Below, one piece after another: positions 20,369 to 33,075 of a stretch of DNA of 64,000 bases. The translations under genes and the position numbers were made by a program. The number at the start of each line of letters is the position of its first letter. Within the stretch, counting starts at the first letter, position 1. The stretch is from Symbiodinium sp. CCMP2592 (lineage: Eukaryota; Sar; Dinophyceae; Suessiales; Symbiodiniaceae), in assembly GCA_905221615.1 (NCBI GenBank), contig CAJNDT010003480.1, positions 248,001 through 312,000 of the forward strand, given 5' to 3'. Below the pieces are notes generated by a model. The model worked only from the letters and a program-made list of their open reading frames with translations. It was not told where the DNA came from and ran no database searches.

Positions 20369-21206
20369 GATGAAGAAAACACTCCCAGTGCCGTCCAAAA
20401 CCTGCAGGAAATTCAATCTGCTGGGTCAGGGTGGTCAGGGCATGAGCTATAAGATCGTAGCTGCAACTACCGGTACAAGGGGGGCGCGGTGCAAAGCAAG
20501 ATAGCACAGATCACCGCGACAGGTGTTTCCCTCAAAGTAGAGCATGCCAGAGCTGTGTCTCTGCATCCACGCACAGTGCTGAACGGCCCTTCCTGGAGGG
20601 CTTCACTAAAGATTTTCCCAAACAGATCCTCCCAGCAAAGCTCTTGCAGTCCTAGTCGAACTTTTCAGTATTGTCAGCATCATCCTCGAGCATTGTGGTG
20701 CACCCAGTTTTCGAGGTTGTGCGGATCCTGCATTTGGACAGGTTTGTCGACGAAATTTCGAAAAAAGCTGAGCAAGACGCGGGCCAGGAACATGCTCCCC
20801 TCGCCGTATGTGCAATGGCGGAGGCTTGGCCACTCGCCCTCGGGGTTTGAGTACAGGGAGTACGGGAGCAAGGCTGGATAGGGTATAGATGACGGGCTCT
20901 GAGTTCACCACAAAACCACGTTCGCACTGACTGAGGCCTAGGCGTTGCGTAGCAAGTCGGCAAAGCTTCTTCCTCTCGGACACCCAAGCCTTCGCTGGCA
21001 CAGCAAATGATAGTTGAAAATGCGGCGGGTGCTCATGCTGGTTTCTGTTCCGCGGCCCGCGGCAGCTTGAGAGCTCGCTCACCATCTGCAGTGCCCGGGT
21101 AAGGCTAACAGCACACGGGAGCCGCTCCTGCGGCAGGACATACTCCCCTGCAGGATATGAGTCAGCTGGCTAAATTCTTCGTGATGCTGCATTACGCTGG
21201 GCTCAG
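20369..21206 (+). CDS. Protein-kinase-like N-lobe exons
   Basis: Exon 20369-20472 ends its frame with FNLLGQGGQGMSYKIVAATT, a kinase glycine-rich loop. Exon 20523-20551 continues in phase with GVSLKVEHAR, placing a lysine where the ATP-binding VAIK lysine belongs. Exon 21154-21206 (DMSQLAKFFVMLHYAGL) resembles the helix before the catalytic loop (typically LH..G). Acceptors are AG|G and donors GT or GC. A further candidate at 20709-20879 (VVRILHLDRFVDE) fills the gap. I could not find an HRD or DFG motif, so the rest is missing, divergent or a pseudokinase. Function and substrate are unknown. Confidence 0.45.
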
Positions 21207-22907
21207 GTGCGCTAAGTGGCAGGGTTTAGACCATAGCCTCGCTTCGTCCCAGCAGAGTCAACCCAGCCTCACGAAGCAGCGTAGCCTTCGGCCTGTCCGT
21301 TTCTCTGTCTCCGATGCCTCCGAAGACAGGTAAAGGTGTCATTCGGTCAACCTTGTTTTGCCGGGCTAGGTGGTCTGTCTTGCTTCTGAGACCGGTTTGG
21401 GTTGCCATCTGGAGTTTCAGTATGTTTCAGTGTCCTGCGAAAGGCAACGAACGAGACATGGGGAAGCTTAGAGTGAAAGCTTTGGAACTACAGGGAGAAG
21501 TTGCGGGATCGCCCGTTGAACTGAGAGCCCGCAGTGAATGTACTAGAGACGAACTGGCGCTGCTGGAATCTCGACCTTTTCCGAGTTTGAACCCAAAAGC
21601 ATGCCGAATCTCCAGCCGATGGTTTCAAGGCCCCCGTCCAGAGGCCCAGGCAAAGCGACAGGTTTTTTCCCTTGTCCCGAGCTGACTCCGTTCAAAGGGC
21701 GTTTCCAAAGGCTCGGACTTCGCCTCAGAATAAATCTTGCCCCCATCCTGAGGAGTCTCAAGCGTCGGTGTCGGTCTCAAGGACTTACATCTAGGTGAAA
21801 TTGTGAAAGTACCCCTTCCTCTGCTATCAGAAACAGGGATGAGCCTTTTTGGTAGAGAAGACTCTTCTGCGCAGAGGTCTGGTCTCCACTTATTAAACCG
21901 CTTCTCTGTTTCCGTGCGCGGTGTTGCATGGACGGGAAGCAATCTGCCTCGGCTGCGTGTGCTAGCCGCGAAGCTATGAAGGCCTTGACGTAGAAGTTCC
22001 CGATTTCTGAGTTTCCCTGCCGCACGCATGCAAAAGGCTCCTCGCTTGATGGGAATGCTGGCCCTCAGTATAGAAAGTGCCCTCCGTCTACCATTAATGC
22101 CAGCTCACAATCTCTAAGCCGCGCCAAAGCTCAAAAAGGCTTCCCTGGTCCTAGACACCCGTCGGAATTGATTGCGACCTTTCGATGTTCTGGAAATTCG
22201 AGAACCGAAGCCACACATCCAGCTGCTGCCTGGTCCTCCTGGCAGCCGCACAGGGCAGCGTGCTGCACGCGTTGACGCGTTCTGTGGCATAAGGGGCGCA
22301 CGGGCCAGGTTCAAAAACTTAGAGCAGAGAGCAGAAGGGTGTGATTGGCCGATTCTTGAACCGTGCCGGCCCATATTTCCGAAACCATCAGCACAAGGCC
22401 GGTGGACGTCTATAGGACATCCCACATACGTATCAGATACGCCTGAAACCAAGTAAGCTGGTGTTGCAACTCGAGCTCACAGCAATCTAAAGTATCCGTC
22501 TCCACTATGATATCTCCAATCTCTGCGCTGTCTCCGCAAATCTGGCATGCCTTTTGGGCTGGGCTTTGGCTTGGGCTCCTGCTTCAGAGCCCCAAAAGAG
22601 TGCGAGGTTTCGGCTGCCAAGTTTGTTACGGTGGTTGGCCAATTTTGCCAGGAAGCCCGTTAAGGTAGGGGGGTGTCATCTCCCGTGCAAGTTGGCGGCA
22701 GCCTGCATGGGGCACGCAAGCCTGTCTGGAGTGCTCAGCCGTCGGCTGCTGACATGCAGAACCATGGGCGGAGAGTGCGACGAAGGGTGATTAGGTTGGG
22801 CCTCAGGCCTCTCTCTCTGTGAGCCTTCGTTACAGCTTTGCAGGTGGAGGCAGCAGAGACGCTGCCCGCTCCCTGAACAGCACTGCAAGGCTAGACCAGT
22901 TCATGAT

Positions 22908-24009
22908 GTGGGCCCCGAGCCCTTGTGGGTTTGTTTGGGCAACCGGCTCTGCACTGAGGCAATGTTAACTGTTTGCCAGGGGTTGTGGAGTTTGGAGTGG
23001 CTCGGGTTTAGGATGGAGCTATTACCGGTTGTTGTGCTGCATGCAAAGCCCTTTCGCGAGCTACGAAAGGCTATGATGAAGGTTCGCGGCAGCCGCTTCG
23101 TTGCTTCCTGCGCAGAATCATCCATGCCGCAACCTAGAGATCTGGATCCCTGGATCAATTTCTCCTGTTCGCCTTGCTGGCTGGAGGTTCACTCCATCAG
23201 AGCCCCCTAGGCCTGAACTTCCATGGTTGCTTCCTTCAGACGGATCTACGCAGGCGCGATCAGGCGCGCATAGGTCATAGGCATACCTCAACCATCAGCG
23301 CAAACATTGTTCAGAAGTGACGCACCTCGCGGTGCCCCTGCAAGGGCCAGAGGCTCCGGTGTAGCACCAGGTCTGGCATGGCTTCTGACTTCCGGCATCT
23401 GCGATGATCTTGGTCCGAATCTAGGTGCTGCTTGTCGACGTCCCGCTGTTGTGCCATCGCAGATCTCAAATCTTTGAGGCCTCTGTCGTAAAATCCGATA
23501 ATGCCGAGGAACATGGCCCTCTAAAGCTCAATGAAAGCCTGTCGGTGAGGGTGTCAAGCCAGGTGAAAACACTGCTTAGTCAGGGAACTGTCGTACGCCG
23601 TCCGCGGCGTGGCCCGTCGTGCGTTGGGGAAGGGTTGCTACGGAAGTGCTTCTTGCTAGTTGCCCGTGTAGTCCTTGATTCCGATGCTTGAGCTTGAAGC
23701 TTCGAACTGCGGCTCATTCGGCTTGTGGGTTTCCCGTGAAGCGGACGCTCGATGCTCCCAAGCCTTCCCTAGACTTGTATACTTACGCAGCCCAATGACC
23801 ACCTCCGCCTTCAAGCCGCCACAGGCCTAAAGGCTGCTTTAGTCGAGGCCTTATCCCATCCCTCGCAAATGTTGGCAAGGCTGGGCCAGGCCTTTTATCG
23901 CGGTTACATGGAGCTTGCAGCACCGTGATCCCCGCGCAGCCGAGATTGCCAAAATCCTGGGGGCTGTAGGATGTCAACTGAGCTCGCAGATGTCCAAGAG
24001 AAGTTCCTG
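22908..24009 (+). CDS. Exon cluster of an unrecognised gene
   Basis: Three clean AG|G exons: 23012-23069 (ELLPVVVLHAKPFRELRK, GC donor), 23425-23544 (forty codons starting VLLVDVPLLCHRR, GTGAGG donor) and 23970-24009 (STELADVQEKFL, GT donor). They read as normal soluble protein and are free of the repeats that fill the flanks. Continuity between them is not proven because intervening exons were not found. No domain recognised. Confidence 0.4.
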
Positions 24010-24100
24010 GTGGGCAAGCTTTCGCAGCGACCTCGCAGCAAGTGAAAGAGCACGAGAGCTCCCGACTTGCTTGAGCGATTGTGGGTTCTTGGAGCCCACC

Positions 24101-24192
24101 AGAGGGGCCTCAATAATTACCAATACTATTGCGGGGGTTCCTTTTTTATGATAAAAGTCGAATATACCCCCAACCTGTTAAGGCCCCTCTAT
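24101..24192. repeat. Foldback element family A
   Basis: AGAGGGGCCTCAATAATTA at the left and TTAAGGCCCCTCT at the right; both outer ends carry the same change (AGAGG instead of ATAGG), so the pair is compensated. Confidence 0.8.
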
Positions 24193-24639
24193 TGCGAGGC
24201 GGGTCCGAAGCATCGCCGGCCTGCTGACCCTAAACCCTAAACTCTAAGGCACAGGTCAGAAGCATCGCAGGTATCTTCAGAAAAGCCACCATCTCTGGTC
24301 CATGTTGAGTGAGGTTGCGGCTCCTTGTAAAGCAGGGGCTATAAGCGCCAGGCAAGTCGGTGAGATCCGTCTCTCTCGCATGCAAACCGTTTCGGACCGG
24401 TTCAGGGCTTAAGGATCTCCCCCGATCCTGCCGCTTTGTGCATTCTTGCCGAGTGGCAACTCCTCTTTCGTCACTACCTGCAACTGGGGAGTGTCTGGTT
24501 CTAGGCCTCTCCATGACTGGACCCACCTCTTGGAGATCCTGGAGATACAGGAAGTCTCAGGGTTCGCAGGATTTCGTAACTTGGATTCCTTTTGAAGGTA
24601 TTATAGGGCTCGATTTTCGGAGTTCCCTTTAAGGTTTAT

Positions 24640-24774
24640 ACTTGGAGGGCCGGGGGACTTAGTAAGTAGGTAGTAAGTAGACTTATAAGTACCCGAAAAG
24701 GGGCCCTAATTGGGGTTATGGTACTTATAAGTCCCTAAACTAACCAGTTACTAAGTCCCCCGACCCTCCAAGTA
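24640..24774. repeat. Foldback element family C, copy 1
   Basis: Ends ACTTGGAGGGCCGGGGGACT and the near-perfect complement ...CCCCCGACCCTCCAAGT; the inner parts (ACTTAGTAA, ACTTATAAGTACC) are also self-complementary. Confidence 0.8.
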
Positions 24775-25194
24775 AGGGTGTACTTAAAGGTCAGGGCTTT
24801 ATGGGTTCCTTCAAAGAGAGTTCGAAGGGATCCTTGCGGAGGGTTTAGGAGTTTGGGGTCTATGAAAACTCAGGGTTTGGTGGTTTATGGCGCTTATGGT
24901 TTAGGATTTATAGGGTTTAGGGTCCAGGGTATTTAGGGATGAGGGTTTAGGAGGAGATTTACATCGACAAATCAGGGTTTCTGGGTTCCTTTAAGGGACC
25001 TTTCAGGGATCCATGCATAAAGGGTACTATTTAGGGTTTGTGGATTCCTTTAAGCGGCCTTTAAGGGATCTATAAGGGTATTATTTAGGGAGGGCTCAGG
25101 GTTGAGGGTTGAGGGCATGTGTCAGGGTTTAGGGTTTAGGGATTCCTTTTTTAAGGTTTCGTTAAAAGGTTCCTATTAGGGTTATGTCTTCTTT

Positions 25195-25460
25195 CGTGTT
25201 TAGGGTTGTGGGTTCAGGGTTTATGGGTTTAGAGTTCCGGGTTTATGGGTTTCACGTTCACGGTGTAGGGGTTTAAGGGCTATGGGCTTAGGGTTCAGAG
25301 TTTAGGGTAGGATGTTGGGGTTTCGGGATTGCAGGTTTGAGGTTTCATGTTCTTAATTTTAGGGATGCTTAGGGTTGAGGGGACGGTTTGGGTTTTAGGG
25401 TTTGGGAATGGGCTATGTAATGTATATAGGGTTCAGGGTTTAGGGTTTGTCCTAAACCCT
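25195..25460. repeat. Degenerate TTTAGGG-rich stretch
   Basis: Dense TTTAGGG, GTTCAGGG and GTTTATGGG words within a longer degenerate zone, 24840-25460. No gene seen there. Confidence 0.7.
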
Positions 25461-25541
25461 ACAGCCGATCAACCCCCAAAAAAATACCTGCACGACTCCT
25501 CACACAAACCTTTGAAAGCTCCCCATAGAATCCCGTGCAAG

Positions 25542-27502
25542 GACCAGTACAAGTTTGATCCAGAGGTCGTTGCAACCATGGTGGATCAGGCACGGAGCTG
25601 TGTAAAGGAACCCTTTAAGGACTTGAAGGAACCTCTGAAGGGACATTTATGACCACAGCAAAGTCCTTCTTAGGATCCTAGCCCCGGTGTCTCAAGCACG
25701 CAAACCCTTTAGGGCTCAGCATTACCCTGCCAGTATGGCCAGATAAGGGTTCTACAAGGGTGCGATTTTATGAGGGCACTACAAGAGTTCTATAATAAGG
25801 GTTTAGGGTTTAGGGTGTTAAGGCTTTATATATATATATATGCTACAATTTATGGAAATAGGTTAGGTCATTAAAACCATGATTAAAGGAATGTCGTTCG
25901 GGACTGAAGACCACATTGGTGGCATATATGGATCCTCTGGGCTAGGGGTCCAAGAGTACATTTGCCCAAACAGTATACACTTTGCCCGTAAAGTAGTCCC
26001 TATGTAGGTACTTCATGGCCAATGTATATGGGTGGTTGTCAAAATTAGGGTCCCTTTTTGGGTCCCTATTATAGTACGGCACCTTATATTTAGGGTACCC
26101 AAAAAGGGACCCGAATATTGACACCCACCCATATGCTAAATGGGCACATGGAACCTTAGGGCTAAAGCTCCAACCCGAAACCCTAAGATCCTCAACTCTA
26201 AACGGCCCGAAACTCTGAAACCCTCAACCCTATCCCGGAGTAGACACTCACAGGGGCGCAGTTCAGCCAGCAAAATTTCCTAAACCCCAAACCCAAAGCC
26301 TCAATCTTTGAACACTACAAGGTTACAAAAGCTCTAAGCCCCAAAGACTCACTCAATCTCTGAACCCTATAGAGTTAAGAAAATCTAAGCCTTGAATCCT
26401 TGAACTCCAAGCCCTAAAGACTCAACCTCTGAACCACGAAGATCCTAAACCCCAAACCGGTACATTTCGTATACTTGGAGTCTCAGGGCCAGACTCACAA
26501 TTTCTGAGTCCTACAAAGTTGCAAAACATCCTAAACCCTAAACCCCAAAGACTCACAATCTCTGAGCCCCAGAGACGCCAAGTCTCGCTTCGTGCACAGG
26601 GCAGTGGCCTGGAAGACCTGTCAGAGCATCTTTGCGAGGTCTTCTGGTGCAGAAGACAGGGTTTAGGGGGCTTGGGCGTTTAGGGGTTCCTTTAAAGGAA
26701 CCCCACGGTTTCCTCTAAGGGATCTAGGGGGGTTTAGGGGTTTTTGGTGCAGAAGACAGGGTTTAGGGCCTTAGGCCCCATAAGAGTTCCTTTTGGGATG
26801 ACCTATAGGGTTCTTAATATGAACAACCCAAAGGGAACTACTATGGGGCATATGGGTAGGGCCTTAGGGTTTGGGGTTGAGGGTTTAGGGGTTGAGGGCC
26901 TTAGGGTTGGGGTTGCCGAGAATTGAGGGTTTAGGGCTGAGCGTTGAAGTTTTGTGGTTTTGGGTTGAGGGTATAGGGCATAGAGTGGAGGGTTGAGGGC
27001 TTACCACATACACCCAAAAAGGTTTGCATAGTATGGGTGTTTGGTCCATTTACCCCAAAAGTCGACATGCTCCAAGAATAGTAAGGCGGGCCCCTTAGGT
27101 TTCTGTCGAGCACCCTCAGAACGCTGAACCCCAACCACCACAACCCAATTCCAACCTCTAACTCCGTTTGTTCCTGATTTGAGCACTAGGCCCTCAGGAC
27201 CTGTCTGTCTTGCAGAAGTGCATCATAGTATGATTATGTAAAGGGATTGCAAGTACCCTCTGGCGATGGTTGGCTGCAGGTGCCGCCATTAGGATTCGGT
27301 AAGCCTCAGCGGAAAACCCGATGACAAGGTCCCAAGTACCGAATAATCATAAACACTCGCAAATACTGCCACCCACATATCTGCTGCCTTGAACCCAAGT
27401 AATTGCCCAAGTGCATGTACAGGGTACTTTGTGCCCCTACTTGGATGTTCACGGGGCTTAGGAAGTACAACTATCTATATTTTGATTAGAGCCCCAGTTG
27501 AG

Positions 27503-27555
<53 letters not shown>

Positions 27556-29821
27556 GTGTATATATATATACACCTCAACTGGGGCTTTAATCAACTATAA
27601 GTATATCAACCTTGCTTATAACCCTTGGTTCTACGTCCCATGATCCTCCAAGTAGACTGGGGGGGGTCAGGAAGATCCCAACACGATCATACTACAACCC
27701 TACAGCACGAACCCTCAGCGTTTAGGACGTTTAGGGTTTCAGGGTCTTTAGGTTTTTCAGGTGTAGGGTGGACGGTTTTGAAGGGCGCGAACCTTAAGCT
27801 CTGGCAGGTCATGGCCAATGGCCTGGAAGAGCATGCCGAGGACAACCGTAACAGAAACCCGACTTGGACCCTTAAGTGTGGTTCTTTTTCGGGTGGCCAT
27901 GTTGTAGTGATGAAAGCATAACTCAGGTTCTCTAAAACAAGATACTGCAACCCAGCGACTAGCTAGAACTGAAGCCGCGAAGCTTGTTGAACCCCAATCC
28001 CTTATCTTTGTGTGAAAGCTCCACACGTGTTAAATCCTAAACTGCCCCAAACACTGTTGACCTAACCCTGAACCACAAAGCTACCCAGAGACTCCAAAAC
28101 CCCTCAATCAAAGAATTGCTTTTTACATCATAATAGGATCCTTGATATTGAGCCCAAGGCCCTGCCGACTTGTAAATTCCAAAGCCTTCCGAGTGCTAAA
28201 GCTCTATCACAACTCCTGGAAACCATAGGGTTGAGGAGTTTAGGGTTTAGGGCTGAGGCAGCCTTTGAAGCCCGTGTGGAACCCCGAAAGGACTCTGATT
28301 ACAACTTTGGACGCGTTTAGGAACATGAAAGATCTCGTACCAAAGTATAAGCCCTGTACCGTGACACCCTAAAGCCGTACACCCCAGTAGACAAATGGGT
28401 GGTTGTCAAAACTATGATCCCTTTTTGGGCACCTTAAATAATAGGTGCCGTACCATATTAGGGACCCACAAAGGAACCATAATTTTGACAACCACCCACA
28501 TAGACACCTGAACTCTCGAGCCCTCAACCCAGTAAATCAATATGGAACCTCATCAGAACTCGCCTGCCCCAAGCCACACACTGCTGCAAAGGCCTTCGTA
28601 AGCCCCTTTCGTTCCCAAGCCCCAACCCCCCAAACCCTAAGAGCCTGTATCGACCATGTATTCATATCCCTGTGGAGGGTCGGGGGACTTAGTAACTGGT
28701 TATTTTAGGGACTTATAAGTACCATAACCCCAATTAGAGTCCCTTTTAGGGCACTTATAAGTCTACTTACTACCTACTTACTAAGTCCCTGAACCCTAAA
28801 CCCTGAACCCTATAGCACCCTTATAGAGCCCTTTAAACCCTTATAATCCCCTTTAAAGGAGCCCCCTACTTACTAAGTCCCCCGACCCTCCAAGTGTGGA
28901 GGACAAAGTCTCGGCCAATGGCAGCGCAATGGCCTCAAGCGAGGACGGAGATTTCAAGCCTTACCTATAGTCTGCATTGTAGTTCCTTTTTTGGGTTACC
29001 TTATCGGATCCTTACTATATAATTGGTTAAACCACAAAAGGAACTACAATGGCGACAAAAGGTAGGGTTGAATGGGTGGAATTCTGTATAATTACTTTGA
29101 GGTCCCCTGGTTTCTAAACTCAAAAGCCAGGGCACGGACCATCATAAGAACCTTTCCAAGCCCTGCAAACCCCCTTGCAGGTCACTCCGACTCGGCGTCG
29201 TCTTTGGAGGTGATCATGCGCCAGAGCAAGTCGCAGGACCTCGACAGCCTATGCAGCCTAGGGTGGGCCTTGCAACAGTTTTCATGCCCGTGAGGGCTTG
29301 CCCAAGAGCATGGCCATGGAACTCAGCAGAATGCCACAGACAGATCTGGATCTTGGCATGTCCTCTTGGGTGCGATGGAATGACCGAGCCATGAAGCGAC
29401 CTCGGGAACCGGATCCTCCACATCTTCAGGTTGCCTAGGACCCTAGGACTAGGAGACCTTTGTGATTTTGCGCATGCTTCACCCACCTGTCAGAATTCGG
29501 CTTCACCAAGCGTTCCTGTAAAGGCCATTGACTTGTTCCTGCACCTTGGCATACCTTGATGCCGTCCGGAGTCTTTTACGTTCATGACATCCTTCACTCT
29601 TGTGCGTGTCTGTTCGGGTCCCGCAAACGGAGTCTCCATGCAGTGTCGTGCAGCGTGCCATGATCGCCCTGCCATCGCCTGCCAGACATCCCGAGACCCT
29701 AAGAAAATGCACCGTAAGTTGTCGGAAGGAAACTGTAAGACCTCTGGTGCCGCTCATGCTTTCAATTTCAATGGCTGTCTGCAGTTGTCTCACAGGCCTG
29801 GCGCCGGGTATCGTACGGCCC
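25542..29821 (+). CDS. Multi-exon gene of unknown function
   Basis: AG|G exons: 25542-25599 (DQYKFDPEVVATMVDQ), 26600-26633 (AVAWKTCQSIF), 27808-27840 (VMANGLEEHAE), 28902-28943 (DKVSANGSAMASSE), 29181-29236 (HSDSASSLEVIMRQ) and 29295-29429 (45 codons including DLDLGMSSWVRWNDR and KRPREPDPPHLQ). A possible next exon is 29729-29821 (31 codons, hydrophobic PLVPLMLSISMAVCSCL). Donors are GC, GA and GT. Phases agree from 26600 to 28943 and from 29295 to 29821; one or more exons are probably missing between the two groups. The foldback element at 28672-28894 ends seven bases before exon 28902. No protein family recognised. Confidence 0.42.
26024..26136. repeat. Foldback element family B, copy 3
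   Basis: Best-preserved copy: ATGGGTGGTTGTCAAAATTA at the left and the near-complement ending CACCCAT at the right, with GGTCCC/GGGACC inside. Confidence 0.8.
26774..26850. repeat. Foldback element family F, copy 1
   Basis: GCCCCATAAGAGTTCCTTTT at the left and AAAGGGAACTACTATGGGGC at the right. Confidence 0.75.
27482..27593. repeat. Inverted repeat with (TA)n core
   Basis: GATTAGAGCCCCAGTTGAGG and CCTCAACTGGGGCTTTAATC flank about 70 bases of GT/TA repeats. Could extrude as a cruciform. Confidence 0.8.
28394..28500. repeat. Foldback element family B, copy 4
   Basis: TGGGTGGTTGTCAAAACTA at the left, TTTTGACAACCACCCA at the right, and the same core TAGGTGCCGTACC. Confidence 0.8.
28672..28894. 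repeat. Foldback element family C, copy 2 (compound)
   Basis: TGGAGGGTCGGGGGACTTAG to CCCCCGACCCTCCA, with an inserted stretch of CCTAAACCCT-type words before the right end. Its right end is seven bases before the AG|G exon at 28902. Confidence 0.75.
28974..29050. repeat. Foldback element family F, copy 2
   Basis: CATTGTAGTTCCTTTTTTGG at the left and AAAAGGAACTACAATG at the right. Confidence 0.8.
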
Positions 29822-32400
29822 GTGCTCCAGTATATCTTAGAACAAAGAGGGCTCCGACGGATGTGGCCGAGGAGGCCTTTGCCCCCAAAGAGCGCCGGGC
29901 CAGCTTTTTTGCCCATGTGCTGCGGTGGGGATCGAGGCTGAATCCACGGCACGGGCACTCAAAGGATGTCGCCGCCGGCAGTTGCTCGCTGAGGTTGCCC
30001 GAACGCGCGCACCTTGCACGACACTGATGCACTGATGCATACTATTTCTTGCTAGCGGCGCTACGAGACGGTCTTTCGGATTTCTGGTCGATGTCATTCA
30101 TGGTCGAGCTTCACGCTCCGGCAAGGGTCAGACCATGCAGGGCTTATGGGGGGTTTGTTACTGCAGCCCTGTGCCGCCGTGTGAACTCAGCTCAGGAACG
30201 TTCCAGGGCATTCTCCGAAGTCCTGCCGGCTAGTCGTATGACGTGACACCCATTTCCGATGGCCATGTCTTCTCAACGACGATGCAGTACCGCATCAAAA
30301 GCACCCAGGGACCAAGAGCACACGACTTGCCAGACCACGCGTTCTTGCCTTAATGACCCGTCCCGGAATGCGTTTTTGCGGAATGCGTTTTTGGATAATT
30401 GCCAGTCAAACCTTGGACTCTATAGGCCTATAAACCTAAACCCTGCGATCAGGGTTGCGGTCTCGCGCAGTCCGAGTCGTATTCCTTGAGTCTTGCAAGC
30501 CCATGTAAGTTGTTGACATCTCGAAGGCTGCAGTTTCGAGGACAAAGCCGTGGGGTGCCTCATGTCTCATCGGAGGTCCACCTCCCAAAGGTGCTGAGCG
30601 CCATAGAAAGCCAGGGTCGCGTCGATGCCTCGGACGAGCCTGCGTTCCATGCTTCCGTCCCTGCCCTTTGTGACCCTTGGCACTCTCTCGGCACAATACA
30701 TCCACGCTTTCTGCTCTCCCGCTGAATGTCCCAGAGCTTCAGCTGAGTGGGCGTCTGCAGTCAGCTCCGGCACAGCCAAAGAAAGTCCCTCCTCCGAGAC
30801 CTGGAGGTCAAAATGCCTCCGAGCAGGATCTGATGAGGCCTGGTGGCTCTGGGCCGGCTGTGTTGGGCCCGGGCCCTGTTCCTGGTGGGGGACCTCAGAA
30901 GTAGGGGTCCTGGTTTTTGAACCTTCGAGGGTTCATCTGGGCCCAGTGTCTGTGGTTTTTGCAAGGGCGCTGGCTTTTCGTCTGAGCCTCGAACGACTCC
31001 CTCCTTTTCTTCTGGCCGTCTTTCCAGAAAAGCTGTGGCTGTGCCCTTTTGGGGGGCGATCTCTTCGAGGAGATGGAAAGGTCCCCCGCTGAGGGCAGGC
31101 CCAATCGCTGAATCCCTCAGAGTCCATCGGGTCATGCATTCTTGTAGCGTTTGGGGAGCGCGCTTCAAAATTTCTACCGAAACCTCCGGCAAGGAGGCTT
31201 TGCTTTCGATTCACACAACTTTTTGAGAAGCTAGAACTTGAGAACCTAAGGCCTTGAAGCCCCTGCCACTGCTGTCTGTTTCTCGGCTGAGTCAACTCCG
31301 GGGGGCTTTGGTCGAAGAGAGAGTGGCTGCTAAGTTCTGCATAGCCGTCCTGGCCTCAAGGCCCAAAGAGGCCCAAGGAGGCTGCATCTGTTGAGCCAGG
31401 CGTCTCTTCCCAAGAAGAGGCTCCCGGTGGGCCCCGAGCAGGAGGAGGCCTATCTTCGGCCTTAGGGACATCCCTCTTCGGAACTCGGCCTCTTGGGGCT
31501 TCTTGAGGCCTGCTGGCCTGTGATTACGAGAAGTAAGGCCCCAAGAAGCCTCCCTCTGAAGCACTCCCTGAGTCTCACCACCCCCACCTCTGCCCCAGAA
31601 AGCCGAAACAAGGGCTCGCGATCCCGGCCCTATCGGCCTCCGGAGCTTTCCTCCTTGGAATCCGAAGCCGATGCCTCCTTCTGCTCCCTCTGCTCCGAGT
31701 CTCTTCGGCCACCTGTGCTCGTAGCATTGAGTCCTCGATGTTTTGGCGCACCCCATGCAGTTGGAGCAGCGTCGAGTCTCGGGACGATGCGCTTGAGCCC
31801 CGACGCCGCCCTAAGAACTACAGTAACCAAAGCCTAAAGCTTAAAGCGTCGAGGCGGATGCAGCTCCAGCGCACGACTTTCCAAGTGCACGCTTCATACC
31901 CGGTATCGAGGGTGCTGATCTTTCATACCGACTGGCTAGTCGCGCTGCTGCCAGGGGCAGTCGACCCTAAGCAGCAAAGCGGGAACCCGAAAATCGAGCT
32001 ACAAACCTAATAATTCGGAACAGCTGTGCCGCCTGAGCAGCATCCAACCTGGCATAGCAAGTCTTAGGCTTCAGCCGCCAGCGGGCGGCACGCCATGTGC
32101 TTCCCAACATGCAAAGTGAATACCTAACCCCCCCCCCCCCCCCAAAAGAGTAGGTCAAATAATGGCCTAACACCTTTAAAAGGCTGCTATTCCACTTTCT
32201 TTTGGGGTCAATGAGTCACCGCGCCCCTTGGCTTCGCGATCAGGCATCAGAGCTGGGCGCAGAGGCTCAGGGCTTGGATGAGGCTTTGGCTTTCGGGCCC
32301 CAGCGGCGAGCTTGGCCTCCCCCAACTGAGCTAAGCTTTTAGGGTTTAGGGTAGCTTAATTTGGAGAAGTCTACCACAGCACACAGCATTCGACAGCAGA
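29822..32400. other. GC-rich, repeat-poor stretch; exons likely but not resolved
   Basis: Several overlapping frames stay open on both strands, which is expected from high G+C. On the + strand 29850-30027, 30700-30900 (Pro/Gln-rich) and 31540-31720 (Ser/Pro/Glu-rich) read most like protein. Since all firm genes are on +, these are the likelier exons. The matching minus-strand frames (for example 30761-31192 and 31292-31756) look like shadows. A run of 16 C lies at 32128-32143. Confidence 0.3.
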
Positions 32401-32691
32401 ACCGCAAAAGTGCAGAGCAGCTGAGGCGTAGCCGCAATCCTTTCTTGAGGCGTAGTGGGTGCGTAGGAGCCCTGCAAGCCCTCGGGCAGTCAATCCTATC
32501 AGGGCGATATCTGACGGCCTGAATTTTGATGCATCCACAGCGTCCGCACTCTGGGGAAGCACGTCTACCCTGCCAAGCCTATTCATGTCTGCAGCATGCT
32601 TTCGTGCTGGTTTGATTTTCATTCCCTAGGCATCTAACCCAAATCCCAGCATAGCGGGAAAACCTCTGAACACTCCATCCTGCATTCCTTG

Positions 32692-32915
32692 GAAATCCAC
32701 CGCAAACGTCAGTTTCTGCGGCTGGTATACATCAGAGTCAGTGTCTAGTTGGGAGTAGCTTCTTAACCCGAAACCCTAAACCCTGATGTGCGATTTCCTA
32801 ATCGAAATCCACCGCAAACGTCAGTTTCTGCGGCTGGTATACATCAGAGTCAGTGTCTAGTTGGGATTAGCTTCTTAACCCGAAACCCTAAACCCTGATG
32901 TGCGATTTCCTAATC
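32692..32915. repeat. 112-bp tandem duplication
   Basis: Units 32692-32803 and 32804-32915 differ at one visible base (GGGAGTAGC versus GGGATTAGC). Each unit ends with telomere-like ACCCTAAACCCTGA. Confidence 0.9.
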
Positions 32916-33075
32916 TCGCCTCTGCCAAGAGTGCCGAGATGCCTCAGCCGTGTTATGCTCGGAGATCACCGGTGCAGCATGGCGCGTTGAAACTGAGCAG
33001 GGAAAGGGAGTGCCGGATAGTGCGACGTTCCGACAAGAACCGTAGAAGGCCATCAGCGAGTGCCTGCGCTCGCAG

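Noticed and set aside
20606-21085. 159-aa minus-strand gene
   Set aside because: The + strand has phase-consistent AG|G exons over the same bases and all firm genes are on +; the minus frame is probably a GC-rich shadow, though not excluded.
30761-31756. Minus-strand genes of 143 and 154 aa
   Set aside because: High G+C keeps several frames open at once; no domain or splice support.
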